Below, in pieces: positions 51,325 to 60,079 of a DNA stretch of 64,000 nt (position 1 is its first letter; each line of letters begins with the position of its first letter). Under the pieces are notes generated by a model. The model saw only the letters and a program-made list of their open reading frames with translations. It was not told where the DNA came from and did no database searches. Both the position numbers and the translations under genes were made by a program. The stretch comes from Olleya aquimaris (GTDB lineage Bacteria > Bacteroidota > Bacteroidia > Flavobacteriales > Flavobacteriaceae): assembly GCF_003259525.1 (NCBI RefSeq), contig NZ_QLLO01000001.1:434001-498000 (forward strand). The letters run 5' to 3'.

Positions 51325-53247
51325 ATGAAAAAATTAATACATCTAGCATTAATAATTTTAATTAGTGTTAGTTTTTCTTGTCAAAACAATACTGAAAATA
51401 GTGAAGTTTCAGAGGTTGTAACCGAAGTTAAAAATGATATTGAAAGAGTAGAACCACCCAATTGGTGGATTGGTTTTAAAAACAATCAGTTTCAATTATT
51501 AGTGAAGCATCCAAACATTTCTGAAGCAACACCAAGCATCAATTATGCAGGAGTTTCTATTGAAAAAGTCCACAAAGCAGACAGTCCAAATTACCTATTT
51601 TTAGATGTAAATATTTCAGAAAGTGCTAAAGCAGGACCATTCAATATTCATTTTAAGTTTAATGAAGAAAAGGAACTCGTTCAAACTTATGAAATAAAAG
51701 CGCGTCAAAAAGAAGCAACCGACTTTAAAGGGTTTGATAGTAGTGATGCAGTATTTTTGATTACTCCAGATCGTTTTGCAAATGGAGACACATCTAATGA
51801 TATCGATGAGAATTTAAACGAAAAAACCATTAACAGACAAGATGATTATGGACGACATGGAGGAGATATCAAAGGGATCATTCAACATTTAGATTACATC
51901 CAAGAGATGGGTTTTACCCAAATTTGGTCCTGTCCTTTATTAATTAATGACATGCCACAATCATCATATCATGGGTATGCCATGACCGATTTTTACCGTG
52001 TAGATCCACGTTTTGGAACTTTAGAAGACTACCAAGAATTATCAACAAAAGCCAAAGAAAAAGGTATTGGGTTAATCATGGATCAAGTGGCTAATCATTG
52101 CGGAAGTGAGCATTGGTGGATGAAAGATTTACCGTTTAAAGATTGGGTAAACCAACAAGCTAGTTTTGTTAACAAGCAACCATTAAACAACTCCAATCAC
52201 AGACGTACAGCAAACCAAGATTTGTATGCTGCTAATCGCGATAAAAAAGAAATGGCAGAAGGTTGGTTTGTCTCTGCAATGCCAGATTTAAATCAGCGTA
52301 ATCCGTTTATGGCAAACTATATTATCCAAAATAGCATTTGGTGGATTGAAACGCTAAATCTAAGCGGAATAAGACAAGACACCTATCCATATCCTGATAA
52401 AACATTCATGTCTAATTGGGCTGGAGCTATCATGAACGAGTATCCTAATTTTTCTATAGTAGGCGAAGAGTGGAGTTATAACCCATTACTTATTGCCTAT
52501 TGGCAAGATGGACATAAAAACAAAGACGGTTACCAATCTAACTTAAAATCAACTATGGATTTTGCAATGCAAAGACATATTGTTGAAGCATTAAATGATG
52601 CAGAACAATGGGACACAGGATTGGTAAAAATCTACGAAGGTTTAGCAAACGACTTTGCCTACACTTCACCAAAAGACATCATGATTTTTCCAGATAATCA
52701 TGACATGAGTCGTATTTTTACACAGCTAAAAGGAGACATTCCTAATACAAAAATGGCATTAAGTTATTTGTTAACCTTACCTCGTATTCCACAATTATAT
52801 TATGGTACAGAAATATTAATGAATGACTTTGCAAAACCAGGTGACCATGGTTTAATTCGTACCGATTTTCCTGGAGGTTGGGAAGGTGATACTGTTAATG
52901 CATTTACAGGTGAAGGCTTAACAGACAACCAAAAAGACATGCAAAATTATCTTAAAAAGGTGTTGAATTACAGAAAAACAAGTGCTGCCATTCACGATGG
53001 TAAAACCATTCATTTTGCACCTTTTATGGGTACGTATTTCCTATTTAGAGTTGTTGAAGGCGAAACCGTTGTACACATCATTAATAAAAATAACGAACCA
53101 ATTACTATCGATTTAAAACGCTATGAAGAAGTCGGTTTAAACGGAAAAACATTAAAAAACATAATCACTGATGAAACTTTCGTGTGGCAAGATAGCATCC
53201 AATTAAAAGAAAGAGGAAGCCTAATCTTAACCACAAAAGCTAATTAG
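51325..53247 (+). CDS. SusA-like GH13 neopullulanase/cyclomaltodextrinase lipoprotein
   Basis: A 640-residue GH13 enzyme with a lipobox (SFSC, Cys19). An N-terminal Ig-like domain (~43-125; PPNWWIGFKNNQFQLLV) precedes the barrel, as in SusA and cyclomaltodextrinases. Key parts are DQVANHCGSEHWW, nucleophile Asp352 in GIRQDTYPY, acid Glu381 in IVGEEW and His459-Asp460 in PDNHDMSR. The GIRxDTYPY form is diagnostic of the neopullulanase group. It should cut imported maltodextrins in the periplasm. It starts 20 bases after the GH65 gene. Confidence 0.93.
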   Translation: MKKLIHLALIILISVSFSCQNNTENSEVSEVVTEVKNDIERVEPPNWWIGFKNNQFQLLVKHPNISEATPSINYAGVSIEKVHKADSPNYLFLDVNISESAKAGPFNIHFKFNEEKELVQTYEIKARQKEATDFKGFDSSDAVFLITPDRFANGDTSNDIDENLNEKTINRQDDYGRHGGDIKGIIQHLDYIQEMGFTQIWSCPLLINDMPQSSYHGYAMTDFYRVDPRFGTLEDYQELSTKAKEKGIGLIMDQVANHCGSEHWWMKDLPFKDWVNQQASFVNKQPLNNSNHRRTANQDLYAANRDKKEMAEGWFVSAMPDLNQRNPFMANYIIQNSIWWIETLNLSGIRQDTYPYPDKTFMSNWAGAIMNEYPNFSIVGEEWSYNPLLIAYWQDGHKNKDGYQSNLKSTMDFAMQRHIVEALNDAEQWDTGLVKIYEGLANDFAYTSPKDIMIFPDNHDMSRIFTQLKGDIPNTKMALSYLLTLPRIPQLYYGTEILMNDFAKPGDHGLIRTDFPGGWEGDTVNAFTGEGLTDNQKDMQNYLKKVLNYRKTSAAIHDGKTIHFAPFMGTYFLFRVVEGETVVHIINKNNEPITIDLKRYEEVGLNGKTLKNIITDETFVWQDSIQLKERGSLILTTKAN

Positions 53248-53249
53248 TT

Positions 53250-53342
53250 TGTCATTCAGAACGAAGTGAAGAATCTTTTAAATTATAAAATTAACCAATC
53301 TGTCATTCAGAACGAAGTGAAGAATCTTTTAAATTGTAAAAT
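53250..53342. repeat. Tandem pair of a REP-like 42-base sequence
   Basis: TGTCATTCAGAACGAAGTGA... occurs at 53250-53291 and again at 53301-53342 (offset 51) with a single change near the end. It fills the gap between the SusA-like gene and the esterase-GH31 gene. Because 51 is a multiple of three, a spurious in-frame extension of the next gene appears upstream of its true start. Confidence 0.9.
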
Positions 53343-56300
53343 GAAAAACATCATATTCATACTATCCTTTCTACTAGTCCAAGTAACGGTTGCACAAGTC
53401 ACTATTATCGTGGAAGAGCTACCTGAAGACACACCAAAAGACGCTTCCATTTTTATTTCAGGAGATTTTGAAGGTTGGTCTGGTGGACATAAAGACTACC
53501 AATTACAACAAGTAAATGGTCAGTATCAAATCACGCTACCTAAAACAGAACAACGTATTTTGTTTAAGTTTACCTTAGGAAATTGGGATACTGCAGAAAG
53601 TACAGATACAGGTGAAGCTATAGATAATCGTATTTATAAGTTTGAAAAACCAAACGACACATTAAAGGTTAAAATTGCTGGTTGGAGTCATTTGTTTGAA
53701 AATGAAGAGGTCTCTACAGCTTCAAAAAATGTTACCATTCTTTCAGAAGAATTTCATATTCCGCAATTAAACAGAAAACGTCGTGTTTGGATCTATTTAC
53801 CTCCAGATTATAATGTTTCAAAGCAAGATTATCCTGTGGTGTATATGCACGATGGTCAAAATATTTTTGATGCTAAAACCTCTGGTTATGGCGAATGGAA
53901 TGTTGATGAAACCCTAGATAAGCTATTTAAAGACAACCTAAAGCTTATTGTTGTTGGTATAGATAATGGCAATTCTAAACGCTTAGACGAGTATTCTCCA
54001 TGGACCAATGCCAAATATGGTGGTGGCGAGGGTGAAGCCTATGTCAATTTTATTGTCAATACACTAAAACCCTACATCGATACTAATTATAACACTAAAA
54101 AAGACAGAACTAATACAGCTATTTTTGGTAGTTCTATGGGTGGGTTAATTTCTCATTATGCAGCATTAAAATATCCAGAAGTTTTTGGTAAAGTAGGCGT
54201 GTATTCTCCAGCCTTTTGGTTTGCTCCAGAAGTTAAAGCATTTACTAAACAACATGCTAATCTTCAAAATACCAAAATGTACTTTTTAGCTGGTGGAAAA
54301 GAAGGTGAAAATGCAGGATTTAATGAAATTAGTCAGACTGTTTTAGACATGAATACCGTTACGTCTTTACTTAAAGACAATGGATTCCCAGAAGAAAACA
54401 TACAATCAAAAGTGGTTCCAGAAGGCAAACATAACGAGGAATTATGGCGAAATAATTTTGAGGAAGCTATTACGTGGTTGTTTGAAGATGCTATTCAAAA
54501 AAGAGAATTTATAAATGCAGGTTTTCAAGATGGAGAATTTTTATCTGTAAAAGTAAATGATGGTGAATATCGTATTAAATTTTACACAAGTGAAATAATA
54601 GAAAGTACTTTTATACCAATAGAAGAAGATTTAAATAGGAAATCACATGCTGTAATTTTATCACCAGAATATTGTGACGCAAGATATAGTGTTGATGAAA
54701 ACTATGTCTATTTCAATACAAAAGGAATTTCTGTAAAAATTCAAAAACAACCCTTCAATATTTCATATTACTACAAAGGACAACAAATCACTTCAGTAAA
54801 AAATGGCTATCAAAAAACAGACGGTTTTGAAACCATTAGTTTTAACTTAACACCTAATGAGGTTTTATATGGTGGAGGAGCCAGAGCGTTAGGTATGAAC
54901 CGAAGAGGCAATCGTTTAGAGTTATATAACAAAGCCCATTATGGTTACGAAGAAAGAAGTGAATTAATGAATTACACCATGCCAATTGTGGTGTCCTCCA
55001 ACAAGTATCTCATTCATTTTGATAATGCACCAATTGGTTTTTTAGATTTAGACAGCAAAGCAGATAATACCATCACGTACGAAACCCTTTCAGGTAGAAA
55101 AACCTATCAAATTGTGGTTGGTGAGTCTTGGTTGGATTTAACCAAAAATTACACAAAACTAACTGGCAGACAACCTATGCCACCACGTTGGGCTTTAGGT
55201 AACTTTTCTAGTCGATTTGGTTACCATTCACAAAAAGAAGTAGAAGCAACAGTTCAAAAATTTAGAGATGAGGAAATTCCGTTAGATGCCATAATTATCG
55301 ATATTTTTTGGTTCGGAAAAACCATTCAAGGGACTATGGGAAATTTAGAATTTTACAGAGATTCGTTCCCAAATCCTAAACAAATGATTAAAGGGTTAAA
55401 AGATAACAATGTAAAAACGGTATTGGTAACAGAACCTTTTGTGTTAACCACTTCTAAGCGTTGGGACGAAGCTGTAAAAGCAGATGTTTTAGCCAAAGAT
55501 TCAATAGGCAATCCATATACTTTCGATTTTTATTTTGGAAATACAGGATTGATAGATATTTACAATCCAAAAGGAAAACAATGGTTTCAAAATATTTATA
55601 AAGACTTAGCAGATATAGGTGTATCTGGAGTTTGGGGAGATTTAGGAGAGCCAGAAGTGCATCCTAAAGGGTTACTTCACGCTACTGGAACAGCAGACGA
55701 AGTCCATAATATTTATGGTCACCATTGGGCAGAATTAGTGCAAGACATGTACACTCAACATTTTCCAAATACACGTCCATTTATTTTAATGCGTGCTGGT
55801 AGTTCTGGCTCGCAACGTTTTGGGATGATTCCTTGGTCTGGAGACGTTAACAGAACATGGGGAGGATTACAATCTCAACCAGAAATTGCACTTCAAATGG
55901 GACTGCAAGGTTTGGCGTATATGCATAGCGATTTAGGCGGATTTGCTGGTAATAATTTAGATGACGAACTTTATGCGCGTTGGTTACAGTATGGTGTGTT
56001 TCAGCCTATTTACAGACCACACGCACAAGAAGATGTGCCTGCAGAACCTGTGTACAGAAGCGATAAAGCAAAAGCTTTAGCAAAACAAGCAATAGAATTA
56101 CGATACCAATTACTACCTTACAATTACAATTTGGTGTTTGAAAATAACCAAACAGGAGCACCTTTAATGCGACCATTATTTTTTGATGAGGAAAACAATG
56201 CGAAGTTGCAAACTGTAGCATCAACTTACCTTTGGGGAAAAGACTTTTTAGTGACTCCTATTGTTAATGCCAACCAAACAGAAGCTGAGGTGTACTTTCC

Positions 56301-56820
56301 TAATAACAATAATTGGTATAATTTTTATACCACTGAAAAGGTAGAAGGTGGACAAACATTGTCTGTAAAAACAGAGGAACACCACATTCCAACTTATGTA
56401 CGTGGTGGTGCTTTTATTGCTACAGCAAAACCAATGCAAAGTATTGTAGAATATAACGGAAACACCTTCGATTTACATTATTATTTTGATGCATCTGTTG
56501 CAGAAAGCGAGCGAACTCTTTATAATGACGATGGGAACACAAAAAATGCTTTTGAAAAAGGAAATTATGAAATCTTAGAATTTGAAGCTGAAACATTAAG
56601 CAACAATTTAGAATTAGAATTTGAAGCAGAAATAGGTGCCAATTATTCTGCATCAACAAAAACAATAGATGTGATAATTCACAATTTTCCAAAGTCACCA
56701 AAACGCATAAAATTCAATAGAAATAAAATAGAATTTAACTATAATGAAGTTTCAAAAACACTGACTTTTCAGGTGAAATGGAATACTTCAAAAGAGGTTG
56801 AAGCACAAATTAAATATTAA
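53341..56820 (+). CDS. Multidomain protein: CBM-like module, alpha/beta esterase and GH31 alpha-glucosidase
   Basis: A 1159-residue exported fusion. ATG 53341 gives a signal peptide (ending VTVAQ); the frame is open to 53266 but that part is repeat DNA. Residues ~20-115 are a CBM20/48-like module (IFISGDFEGW). Residues ~130-385 are a PF00756-type esterase with GSSMGG (nucleophile Ser265) and His364 in EGKHNEELW. From ~395 comes a GH31 enzyme: SRFGYHS, IIDIFWFGKT, nucleophile Asp767 in VWGDLGEPE and acid Asp835 in WSGDVNRTW. GH31 removes glucose from maltodextrin ends. The role of the esterase is unknown. No lipobox, so it is probably periplasmic. Confidence 0.9.
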   Translation: MKNIIFILSFLLVQVTVAQVTIIVEELPEDTPKDASIFISGDFEGWSGGHKDYQLQQVNGQYQITLPKTEQRILFKFTLGNWDTAESTDTGEAIDNRIYKFEKPNDTLKVKIAGWSHLFENEEVSTASKNVTILSEEFHIPQLNRKRRVWIYLPPDYNVSKQDYPVVYMHDGQNIFDAKTSGYGEWNVDETLDKLFKDNLKLIVVGIDNGNSKRLDEYSPWTNAKYGGGEGEAYVNFIVNTLKPYIDTNYNTKKDRTNTAIFGSSMGGLISHYAALKYPEVFGKVGVYSPAFWFAPEVKAFTKQHANLQNTKMYFLAGGKEGENAGFNEISQTVLDMNTVTSLLKDNGFPEENIQSKVVPEGKHNEELWRNNFEEAITWLFEDAIQKREFINAGFQDGEFLSVKVNDGEYRIKFYTSEIIESTFIPIEEDLNRKSHAVILSPEYCDARYSVDENYVYFNTKGISVKIQKQPFNISYYYKGQQITSVKNGYQKTDGFETISFNLTPNEVLYGGGARALGMNRRGNRLELYNKAHYGYEERSELMNYTMPIVVSSNKYLIHFDNAPIGFLDLDSKADNTITYETLSGRKTYQIVVGESWLDLTKNYTKLTGRQPMPPRWALGNFSSRFGYHSQKEVEATVQKFRDEEIPLDAIIIDIFWFGKTIQGTMGNLEFYRDSFPNPKQMIKGLKDNNVKTVLVTEPFVLTTSKRWDEAVKADVLAKDSIGNPYTFDFYFGNTGLIDIYNPKGKQWFQNIYKDLADIGVSGVWGDLGEPEVHPKGLLHATGTADEVHNIYGHHWAELVQDMYTQHFPNTRPFILMRAGSSGSQRFGMIPWSGDVNRTWGGLQSQPEIALQMGLQGLAYMHSDLGGFAGNNLDDELYARWLQYGVFQPIYRPHAQEDVPAEPVYRSDKAKALAKQAIELRYQLLPYNYNLVFENNQTGAPLMRPLFFDEENNAKLQTVASTYLWGKDFLVTPIVNANQTEAEVYFPNNNNWYNFYTTEKVEGGQTLSVKTEEHHIPTYVRGGAFIATAKPMQSIVEYNGNTFDLHYYFDASVAESERTLYNDDGNTKNAFEKGNYEILEFEAETLSNNLELEFEAEIGANYSASTKTIDVIIHNFPKSPKRIKFNRNKIEFNYNEVSKTLTFQVKWNTSKEVEAQIKY

Positions 56821-56827
56821 ATTTAAA

Positions 56828-58498
56828 ATGAAGAAAAGCATACTTTTAATTGCAATAGCTATTCTTGCTTTCAGTTGTAAAACAGATAAAAAAGCAAATC
56901 TAGATATCGCAGAAAATCAACAAAAAGAAGTAGTCAAAACACCTTTTGTTTGGGAAGCAGCAAATGTGTATTTCCTATTAACCGATCGTTTTAATAATGG
57001 CGACAAAACCAACGATGTTAATTATGGCAGAACCAAAGAAACTGGCGTGTTGCGTGGGTTTGAAGGTGGCGATTTAAAAGGGGTAACTCAAAAAATAGAA
57101 GACGGTTATTTTACCAACTTAGGGGTTAATGCTATATGGATGTCACCAATCGTCGAGCAAATTCATGGTGCCACAGATGAAGGTACAGGAAATACGTATG
57201 GATTTCATGGCTATTGGACCAAAGATTGGACCAATATTGATGCTAATTTAGGAACTAAACAAGATTTAAAGCAATTAGTGGATGCTGCACACAAAAAAGG
57301 CATTCGTGTGTTGTTAGATGCAGTAATTAATCATACAGGTCCAGTGACAGAAAAAGATCCCGTTTGGCCAAGTGATTGGGTTAGAACTCAGCCACATTGC
57401 AGTTATGATAATTACGACAATACAGTAACGTGTACGTTGGTTAAAAATCTTCCAGACATTAAAACCGAAAGCAACGATGCAGTAGAGTTACCACCTCAAT
57501 TAGTTCAAAAATGGAAAGACGAAGGTCGTTATGAGGAAGAAGTCGCAGAATTAGAGGCGTTTTTCAAAAAAACAGGTTATCCACGTGCGCCTCGTTTTTA
57601 TATCATGAAATGGTTAAGCGATTATATTACAGATTTTGGAATTGATGGTTATAGAGTGGACACAGTAAAGCATACCGAAGAATTTGTGTGGCAAGAGTTT
57701 AAAGACGTTTGTGATAACGCTTTCGCGGAATTTAAGCAGAACCATCCCAATAAAGTATTGGACGCTAACAACTTTTACCTGGTTGGAGAAGTGTATGGTT
57801 ATGGCATTTCATCTGGAACAGCATATGATTTTGGCGATAAAAAAGTCAACTATTTTGACGATGCATTTAATGGTTTAATCAATTTTGAATTTAAATGGAA
57901 TGCATCTCAACAATCATATGAAGAGCAGTTTAATCGGTATAATACAATATTAAATAATGACTTAAAAGGTTACGGTGTATTAAACTATTTAACCTCTCAT
58001 GACGATGGGCAACCTTTTGATAAAAACAGAGAAAAAACATACGAAACAGCAACACGATTACTATTATCGCCTGGAGCATCTCAAATCTATTATGGAGATG
58101 AAACCGCTCGAGATTTAACCATCGAAGGTACAATTGGAGATGCCACATTAAGAAGTTTTATGAACTGGGACGAGTTACCTTACCAACAAGACTTGCTTAT
58201 CCATTGGCAAAAACTAGGTCAGTTTAGACGTCATCATCCAGCAGTTGGTGCAGGACAACATGCACTAATTAGCGAGCAACCCTATATTTTTAGCAGAAGT
58301 TACACTAATAATGATTTTAAAGATGAAGTGATTATTGGCATAGACTTACCTAAGGGAGAACATACTATTAACGTGTCTTCCGTTTTTAAAGAAGGAGAAC
58401 AGGTAAAAGATTTTTATTCAGGAGCCACTTACAATGTCAACAACGGAACTATTACCATTGAAGCAGATACAAACCTTATTTTAATAGAAAAATTATAA
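56828..58498 (+). CDS. GH13 alpha-amylase family lipoprotein
   Basis: The 556-residue product starts at ATG 56828 with a lipobox (AFSC, Cys17); an upstream in-frame ATG at 56798 lies inside the previous gene and would spoil the signal. The GH13 barrel has VYFLLTDRFNNGD, LLDAVINHTGP, nucleophile Asp278 in GYRVDTVKH, acid Glu321 in VGEVYGYG and His391-Asp392 in LTSHDDG. The FLLTDRFNNGD and DTVKHT wording resembles secreted alpha-amylases of the SusG-like or plant/animal-like groups. It should act on maltodextrins at the membrane surface or in the periplasm. It lies 7 bases after the GH31 gene. Confidence 0.93.
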   Translation: MKKSILLIAIAILAFSCKTDKKANLDIAENQQKEVVKTPFVWEAANVYFLLTDRFNNGDKTNDVNYGRTKETGVLRGFEGGDLKGVTQKIEDGYFTNLGVNAIWMSPIVEQIHGATDEGTGNTYGFHGYWTKDWTNIDANLGTKQDLKQLVDAAHKKGIRVLLDAVINHTGPVTEKDPVWPSDWVRTQPHCSYDNYDNTVTCTLVKNLPDIKTESNDAVELPPQLVQKWKDEGRYEEEVAELEAFFKKTGYPRAPRFYIMKWLSDYITDFGIDGYRVDTVKHTEEFVWQEFKDVCDNAFAEFKQNHPNKVLDANNFYLVGEVYGYGISSGTAYDFGDKKVNYFDDAFNGLINFEFKWNASQQSYEEQFNRYNTILNNDLKGYGVLNYLTSHDDGQPFDKNREKTYETATRLLLSPGASQIYYGDETARDLTIEGTIGDATLRSFMNWDELPYQQDLLIHWQKLGQFRRHHPAVGAGQHALISEQPYIFSRSYTNNDFKDEVIIGIDLPKGEHTINVSSVFKEGEQVKDFYSGATYNVNNGTITIEADTNLILIEKL

Positions 58499-58509
58499 CA
58501 CAAAAACTC

Positions 58510-59931
58510 ATGAAAAAACTAATCGCACTTTGCTTTTTTATAACCATTTTCGGCTGTAAAGACGACCAAAAACAACCTGATGCTAATACGGTTTCAGAAG
58601 ATAAAAAAACACTACAACCTATATCAGCTTCAGATTTAGAAACAGCTGTTATTTATGAAGCTAACATACGCCAATATTCACCAGAAGGGACTTTTGCGCA
58701 ATTCACAAAAGACATTCCTCAGTTAAAGCAATTAGGTGTAAAAGTCATTTGGTTAATGCCTGTGTTTCCTATTTCAGAAACCAAACGTAAAGCAACAGGA
58801 GGTGCAGATAGTAAGTTTGCAACCGATTTTCCAGAAGATGAGCAAGCTAAATATTTAGGCAGTTATTATGCAGTATCAGATTTTACTAAAATCAATCCAG
58901 AATTTGGAACCATTGAAGACTTTAGAAGCTTAGTAAAAACAGCTCATGATAATGGAATTTATGTGATTTTAGATTGGGTTCCTAATCACACAGGTTGGGA
59001 TCATGAGTGGTTAAAAACCAACCCAGAATATTATACCAAAAATGATAAAGGTGAAGTCGTGCATCCTGAAGGTACTGATTGGACAGACGTTGCCGATTTA
59101 AACTACGACAACCAAGACATGCGTAAAGAAATGATAGAAGACATGAGCTATTGGATTTCTCAGGAAGATGTCGATGGATTTAGATGTGATGTAGCAGGTT
59201 CTGTACCAACAGATTTTTGGGAACAAGCTATCCCTAAGCTACGTGCTCAAAAAGATATTTTTATGCTAGCCGAAGCTTGGGAACCTGAGTTATTAAAAGA
59301 TGAATTATTTGATATGGCTTATGGTTGGGACAGGCATCACGCCATGAATGCAATCGCCAAAGGTGAAAAAGACGCAACAGCGTGGACAGAGATGATGACA
59401 ACAGATGCGGAGCGCTACGAAGCAGATGATATTTTAATGAATTTTGTAACCAACCACGACGAAAACTCTTGGAATGGAACCATCAAAGAACGTATGGGTA
59501 AAAATGGAGAAATCATGACTGTACTAAGTTATTTAACTCCAGGAATGCCATTAATCTATTCAGGTCAAGAGTATGATTTAGACCACAGATTACTGTTTTT
59601 TGAAAAAGATAGCTTTCCGCATACCAAAGCTAGAACTTGGAAACTGTTACAGAAGTTAGCACAACTAAAACAAACTAATTCAGCCTTACATGGTGGGAAG
59701 CAAGCAGCCACTTTTACACCCATAGATAGTGGTAAAAACGTGATTGCTTTTTCTAGATCCAATGGAACAGATGAGGTTATTTTTGTTGCTAATGTGTCTT
59801 CAGAACATGTAAAAACAAGCTTACCTCAACAAGGTAACTATCTAGACTATATGTCAAACAACACTTTACAATTAAAAGGTGAAGCTATAGCTCTAGACGC
59901 CAATACTTATAAAGTTTTAGTCAAACAATAA
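58510..59931 (+). CDS. GH13 alpha-amylase/alpha-glucosidase-like lipoprotein
   Basis: A 473-residue GH13 enzyme with a lipobox (IFGC, Cys16). After a short linker the barrel starts VIYEANIRQYSPEGTF. It has ILDWVPNHTGWDHEW, nucleophile Asp227 in DGFRCDVAG, acid Glu255 in LAEAW and His316-Asp317 in VTNHDENSW. It is short, with a small B domain and a compact C domain, as in several flavobacterial PUL amylases. It is the last gene of the plus-strand arm (11 bases after the previous gene) and is followed by a terminator. Confidence 0.92.
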   Translation: MKKLIALCFFITIFGCKDDQKQPDANTVSEDKKTLQPISASDLETAVIYEANIRQYSPEGTFAQFTKDIPQLKQLGVKVIWLMPVFPISETKRKATGGADSKFATDFPEDEQAKYLGSYYAVSDFTKINPEFGTIEDFRSLVKTAHDNGIYVILDWVPNHTGWDHEWLKTNPEYYTKNDKGEVVHPEGTDWTDVADLNYDNQDMRKEMIEDMSYWISQEDVDGFRCDVAGSVPTDFWEQAIPKLRAQKDIFMLAEAWEPELLKDELFDMAYGWDRHHAMNAIAKGEKDATAWTEMMTTDAERYEADDILMNFVTNHDENSWNGTIKERMGKNGEIMTVLSYLTPGMPLIYSGQEYDLDHRLLFFEKDSFPHTKARTWKLLQKLAQLKQTNSALHGGKQAATFTPIDSGKNVIAFSRSNGTDEVIFVANVSSEHVKTSLPQQGNYLDYMSNNTLQLKGEAIALDANTYKVLVKQ

Positions 59932-59947
59932 GTCCATAACTTTGTGT

Positions 59948-59981
59948 AAAAAGGCTAGCATTATTGTTAGCCTTTTTTTTG
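59948..59981 (+). terminator. Terminator of the maltodextrin operon
   Basis: AAAAAGGCTA (59948-59957) pairs with TAGCCTTTTT (59968-59977) with further pairs inside, followed by T residues, 17 bases after the last GH13 stop codon. Confidence 0.9.
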
Positions 59982-60079
59982 TTAGTTAAGTTTCTAATTT
60001 AAGTTAACCTGTTAAATTATATGCTAAACCCTTTTATAATAACAGATAACAGTCTTTTTTTATCTATTTTTGCACTGTT

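Noticed and set aside
53266-53340. N-terminal 25-codon extension of the esterase-GH31 gene
   Set aside because: It is encoded by tandem repeat DNA and would hide the signal peptide that begins at 53341.
56798-56827. Upstream in-frame start of the GH13 lipoprotein at 56798
   Set aside because: It overlaps the GH31 gene and would place ten basic residues before the lipoprotein signal; ATG 56828 gives a normal lipobox at Cys17.
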